Under the pieces are notes generated by a model. The model did not search any database. It saw only the letters and a program-made list of their open reading frames with translations, and was not told the origin of the DNA. Below are positions 23,601-29,600 of a DNA stretch of 64,000 nt, piece after piece. The stretch is taken from NCBI GenBank assembly GCA_963576735.1, contig OY755189.1:1426001-1490000 (forward strand), given 5' to 3'. The stretch is from Bedellia somnulentella. Taxonomy: Eukaryota; Arthropoda; Insecta; Lepidoptera; Bedelliidae. A program made the position numbers and the translations under genes. Positions within the stretch are counted from its first letter, which is position 1; each line of letters opens with the position of its first letter.

Positions 23601-26600
23601 GGGTGGGTACTGGGTACCTAAAGAATACCATACATTTTATAAAGACTTACCATATAATGACGAAGCGATTGATTTTCTAGAGACTTTTTAGATCAAGTAA
23701 TAGGTAATGTTTTCGCAGAACTGTTTTCAATTGCTTTGGATATGATCTCATTGCTAAGAATTTTTATTTAACATAAAAACTTTTATTTCTTTATCATGTA
23801 TAAGTTTTTTAATACATTTTTTCGAGTATTGTTGAAAAACCTTCTGATTAAGCCTTAAAATATTATAAATTCAGGTTTCATTAATAAACCTGATACACAC
23901 CATACTTTCCATCCAGTAGATATAATAGATATTGCAGTTTTTTTATTGATTGTTATTTTTAGAGGTTAAGAAGCAAAGCTAATATTTTATGTTGTCTTTT
24001 TTCATTGAATAAATGATACTTTTCGGTAATTATGTTCCCTATTAAAATGCTGATTATGCCAACTAAATAAACAGTTAAGAGAATGATAAATAGCAGTTTG
24101 TTTTTCTGCAAGTATCCTATAACCATGATGGATAGCAGGATCTAACCAAGTGGCTGTTGGTAGTCTCCTTTTAAAACTAATGCGATGCATGATGATGATG
24201 ACAGCACTTAATGTAAAACAAGATATTTAGATAAGTAAAGAAGAGATATTATCTTTAGTCATAAAATACTTTTGAAATATGGACGCAAGAGTATATTATT
24301 TTGATATAGACCCATCACCAACAACCTTTATTTTGCCATCTTTCCCCCACTCAACTTTCCAAAAGTGGCTGAGGAACTTCTAGTTCCTTAGCTCTGGCTA
24401 CCCCTTTTTGGTATTTATAGCCGTGAGTATATGTATGTATGTAGTATATTATATTGGGTTTTAGTTACTATTATTCAGCCTTAGATAATACGAACCGACT
24501 TCCGATCATTTTCAGTGAGTACACATAATGTTGTACCTCTACTTAAATGCGTAACAGTAAGACAAGTAAGGTAGTGGTAAATGATCGTACGTTACAAGTA
24601 TGTTTTCATGTAGTCAAAGCTAAGTCGTATGTTAATATACACCTCGTGATTGTGACACAAAATCTTGAAAAAAATCCAACATAAGGTTGTATCTCAGATA
24701 CAACTGGGTAAATGAAGAAAAAATCATAATATTCCGAAGCATAAAGACGTATCAGGACTTTTTTTATATAAACTGTTTTTTTTGCATAATTTCTGTAACA
24801 ATCGTACAAAACAATAAGAGTACTGTGTAGATGGACAGTTATGTTATTGAGAAAAATAAAAATATTCACTAAATTCCCCCAGAATACTGAGAAAACAGAC
24901 CGAATAAAATGACAAATTTCTTTTCGCTCTCCTGAAAAGTAGCCAAAAAGCACATACGACCTTATGCTTCTGAGGTCGAGATATATGACTTTGACTTTTT
25001 GCAATAATCTCAAAATTTGCGCAAAATATTTTAAACCATACATACATATACTCACGGCTATAAATCCCCATAAGAGGTAGCCAGAGCTAAGGAATGAGAA
25101 ATTCCTCAGCCACTTTTGGAAGTTGCGTGGGGAAAAAGATGTTAATATAAAGGTTTTTGGTGATGGATCTCCAACCGCATCGCCCAAAAATCCCAATACA
25201 GTTAGTCGCCTTTTACGTACACCCACCGGAAGAAATGGGGTAGTGCTATTCTAAGCCGACACTAAACAGCAAACCACCATATTCTAATACGACTTACTTG
25301 ATATCTAACAGGTATATCGGTCAACGAGAATATGTCATTCTTCACTTCTCTCACGGTCTTCGTCCCGGGAAACTTCACGTTGTATTCTTTGTCGTCGTGT
25401 TTTACACGTAGGGCATAAGTGGCTGTTAGGCGTTCTGCTACTCTGTAAGTATTATCAAATAATTTAAATGTTTTTAAATAATTTTAATTTAAACAATCAT
25501 GTCAGCGACGGGGGCGTATACCCGAGGTCGCAGGTTCGATTCCCGCCTGTGTCGAAATTTTTCTTTCCTATATTTATTCTTTATTTATAAGTATTATCAA
25601 ATTTGTTATAACATTATCTTATATTACATAACATAACATAAACATATCTTATATTATTATTATAAAAAGTGGCTGAGAGGGAGGGCTAGTATGATGATGG
25701 GCGATGTAGCTGAAATATTTTTTATGAAATTGATTTGATTTGTATTTTAGGTAAATAAAAGTATCATAGGTTTTCTGACACATACCCAACCATCACATAA
25801 AAAACCCCTGATCCCTTAGTGGCGCTGTGGGAGACCCATGTTTATTGTTAGTAATAATTATTTCTATTTTGACTGCTGTATAAAAATATATCATCTATTA
25901 ACTTACTCATCGTCAGCCATAAGCTCATCAGCAGCTTTAAGTCTCAACACAGCGTTCTTAGTCAGATCCAAAGACCCGAGCGATGCTGAAGACACAGCTT
26001 TGGATCCCCCGAGACCTGAGATCTGCTGTCTGCATATTGGCACTCCACATACTGATTCTAGGCGCTTCTTTAGGTCATCTGGAAAACAAGATTTCATTGC
26101 ATAGGTGTAGTTGTATAGTGATTATAGTAATTAAGGAATGTTTTTGATTAGGTACTTGTTAAATTATTTCATAAAAATTTATATACATCCTATTAATATT
26201 ATAAAGGCGAAAGTTTGTAAGTATGGATCTTTGTTACTCTTTCACGTAAAAACTACTGAATGGATTTAAATGAAACTTTACCACAATATAGCTTATACAT
26301 CAGAATAACACATAGGCTACAATTTTTGAGGATAAAATGTTCACGCCTGATTGAACTAAGAGTACCGAAAAAAACGCCTTAAGCTTTGTCATAAGCAAAT
26401 TTGACTGTACGAAGTCTGTCGGGTCAGCTAGTAATATATATACTCATATGTATATGATGTAAATCCTAAAAAGGGGTAGTTAGAGCTACAGAATCAGAAA
26501 TTCCTCCTCAAATTATGGAAATTGAGGGGGGAAAGGGTTGTAAAATATTGGATGGTAATGAATCTCAAGCCACATTGGGAAGCATTCACTTAAAACGCCT

Positions 26601-29600
26601 TAAAAATATACACTTAATTATGAATCATGTTAAATTGATATTTAATTAATCCATTTGAATATCGTAATTGGCATTTAAGTGGACTTTTAATGAAATTTGA
26701 AAAACCCATTGATACTTACTGACTGTAGCTGCAGAGGACATTTTGATCTCATGCATCTTATTATTAAAGTGAACTTGTAGTTCTACCAGATTACTGGAAC
26801 TATTTCTAGCTGAGGTCGAAGCTTGGTTTGCATCTTCTCTATCTGAAATTAAAATGTTTTATGACAAAAATTATAGCCAGTTACACTTTTATAACAGCCC
26901 ATATATGCATGCCCCCACCAAGGCCCTACTCCAAATAAGGTGATTTGGTCATAAATAAAAGATGTTATTAAAGGAAAGAAAAATTTCGACACTGGTGGGG
27001 TTCGAACCCGCAACCTTCAGGTATACGCCCCCGTCGCTCTGCCAACTGAGCTACAGTGTCAGTTGGCATTCAGCGCGAAATTTCTCTATCCTTTGTTTCT
27101 TTTTTACACGTTCAAGTAGTGTTTTGCGTTTCCTTAAATAATTAGTTAAAATTCGGAGGTAAATTTCTTTCCTTTAATAACATCTTTTATTTATGAGTAA
27201 TAATCCCCACATGCGGAATTCATGTCAAAAAACATTAAATTAAGGTGATTTGGTGTTCGGTGTTTTGTACAGTCGCCATCAGATATATCGGAGCGGCCGA
27301 GGTACTCAAATTCTTCTGAGCAGCAATAAATTTCAATAAATTCTTTACGGTAAATAAGGTCAATATGATCTAAACATCCAATACGCCACAAATATATGAG
27401 CAGTCGGTTTTCAATTAAATCTGAACACACAACGACACAATAATATCTGAAAGCACAACTCGTCAAAGTTATCCGAACAGACAGGGTGATCATAAATATC
27501 TGAACATTTAAGGAAAATATACCTTAAAGCACTAGGCATACGGTTTAAATGTAATCGTACAGATGTAATGAATTTTCCTTTTACAAAATGAGTAGGTATA
27601 CAAAATATATATAAATCTTCGAAAAGCAACTTTACAGTCTTGTTACAAGAGACACATTTGAATAAAATATTTGGCAATTTACAAAAATGGTAACATTACT
27701 GTCATTGCATATAATACACTTCATGTATTTATCAAATATTCACAGATTTATTGTGCTATACTTACGTATATATAGATTGGCAATACAAAGTCGACAGGCG
27801 AGACCAAAAAAAAGTACAACGGTGTGCGTAAATGAGTGTGTGAGCGTGACATTAGTATCGCTGATTCCATACTAACCCTATTAAAATTCATATTATACGT
27901 ATTTGTTATTTTTGCCAAATTGTAAACTTAACAGTAATTGTAATATTATGATGACAGAAGATATTTTTATCATATATTTGCATTGAAAACTTTGGTTTAA
28001 GATCTATAATAAGCATATAGACTGGTAATTATTACAATCTTAATTTGGACATAAATGGCTAAAAGTTTTATGTTTGCCAAAGAATATGTATTTGATTTAG
28101 CTTCTGTGCTGTTAAATATTCATAACTTTATCAAAAAATCACCAAAGTTAAGACTTACATACCAGAATTAACGAAAATAAATCATATTTTTTTCATGTTT
28201 TATGCGAAAACCATTGTAGGCTGTTATCGTGTCAGTTTATGCTATGTTTTTCACTTACTGCCAATCTATGTGTTTCTATATCTATGGTTAGTTTAAAGCT
28301 GCCAAATTAAAATAGGTACGAATGCTTTGGAATATTTCATCCACTAATGTGTCAATCACCGTGGCCTAGCGGTTTAGTAATTAGAAATCAGAAATATAGT
28401 CCGTTGCGTCAGGGTTCAAATCCTCACTTGTGTTTAATTTTTGTATTTTATTAAGAATTCATGTTATTTTATTTATTTTTATTTATTCGAACTTTAGATT
28501 TTTTGTCCTCATTTAATGTAATTATATATATGAATACGCATAATACGTTAGATAAAACTGCAGGAAAAGGTATAATTTTGTAAAAACTAGTTTATCCTTT
28601 TATTTTATTAAAGCTGCATTTATATTAATGTAAAAGTAAAAAAATGGCATACATCTTTTCAAAAATTCTAAGTTATTTATCCTCTTGATGATTTGTGCCG
28701 GCGAAAATTATACAACTTACGTACTTACTTGTTTCTATAAAAAATAAGAATTGGTCGGTGGGGAACTATTTAGTATTTTTTTCTAATAATATATTAACCG
28801 TACAACTAGTTGTACGGATTAGTTGGTCAGTGGAGAATACCTCCCAGCAGAAAACTCTTTTTAGTTTTGACATTTGATAAAACTAAATGGTGCTTTTGTA
28901 GGAAATGTATTCCAGCGTACGTACTAAAATAAATAAACAAAGAATTTTAAACTGTATGCCTAGTGCTTTAAGGTATATTTTCTCTTAATGTTCAGATATT
29001 TATGATCATCCTGTCTAAGCAGATAACTTTGACAAGTTGTGCTTTCAGATATTATTGAAAACCGACTGCTCATATATTTGTGGCGTATTGGATGTTCAGA
29101 TCATATTGACCTAATTTACCGTAAAGAATTTATTGAAATTTATTGCTGCTCAGAAGAATTTGAGTACCTTGGCCGCTCCGATATATCTGATGGCGACTGT
29201 ACTTAACATTATACCATTTAATAAAAAAAAACATTCTTACACTGTGTCAAAAAAGGGTCTTTCTACCTTAAGTGTTAAAAATTATAAATGATAAAACCAT
29301 TCAACATATTTAAAAGGGCTTGTCATAAACATGCATTCATACAAACCTGGTGGGCGTATTTTTGGTGTTATCACAGATATATCTTCATCAATCATCTCTA
29401 CATCCAGTGAGTTGTCATTATGTGCATTGGAGTTTTGTCCGTCCGGCGGCATCACTCTGTTTATTGCTGTCTGTAACACAAATATGAGACTTAAAGACAG
29501 CTACTAGCCCTGACTTAGGTAGCAATTTGGTATATAAGTTCTTGGGCATAATGCATTCTAATTATAACAATCTGTTGCCTAGAAAATATAAGACGCATAA

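Larger units (their letters stand above)
20661..24984 (+). mobile_element. decayed 4.3-kb TIR transposon with iterated subterminal motif (T1)
   Basis: The ends are inverted: ATATCTCGACCTCAGAAGCA at the left and its inverse near 24965-24983. Thirteen copies of a motif close to GAAGCATAAGGTCGTATGT lie in the terminal 550 bp of each side. Coding relics: a tiny first exon (21482-21499, MDEVNH) with a GT-AG intron to NEEFAQLLLKRKK at 21629, DLREKARELNNIEIEDD at 22192-22250, and a 131-codon stretch at 23148-23540. It holds several later insertions. The superfamily is not assigned. Confidence 0.68.

Noticed and set aside
24606..25226. 206-codon minus-strand open frame
   Set aside because: Spans the end of transposon T1 and a SINE-B; translated SINE sequence gives apparent peptides such as the LWLPL-type stretch. 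No domain.
27411..27677. Minus-strand frames in the long-TIR element
   Set aside because: They lie in AT-rich inverted-arm sequence, overlap each other and show no domain or codon bias.
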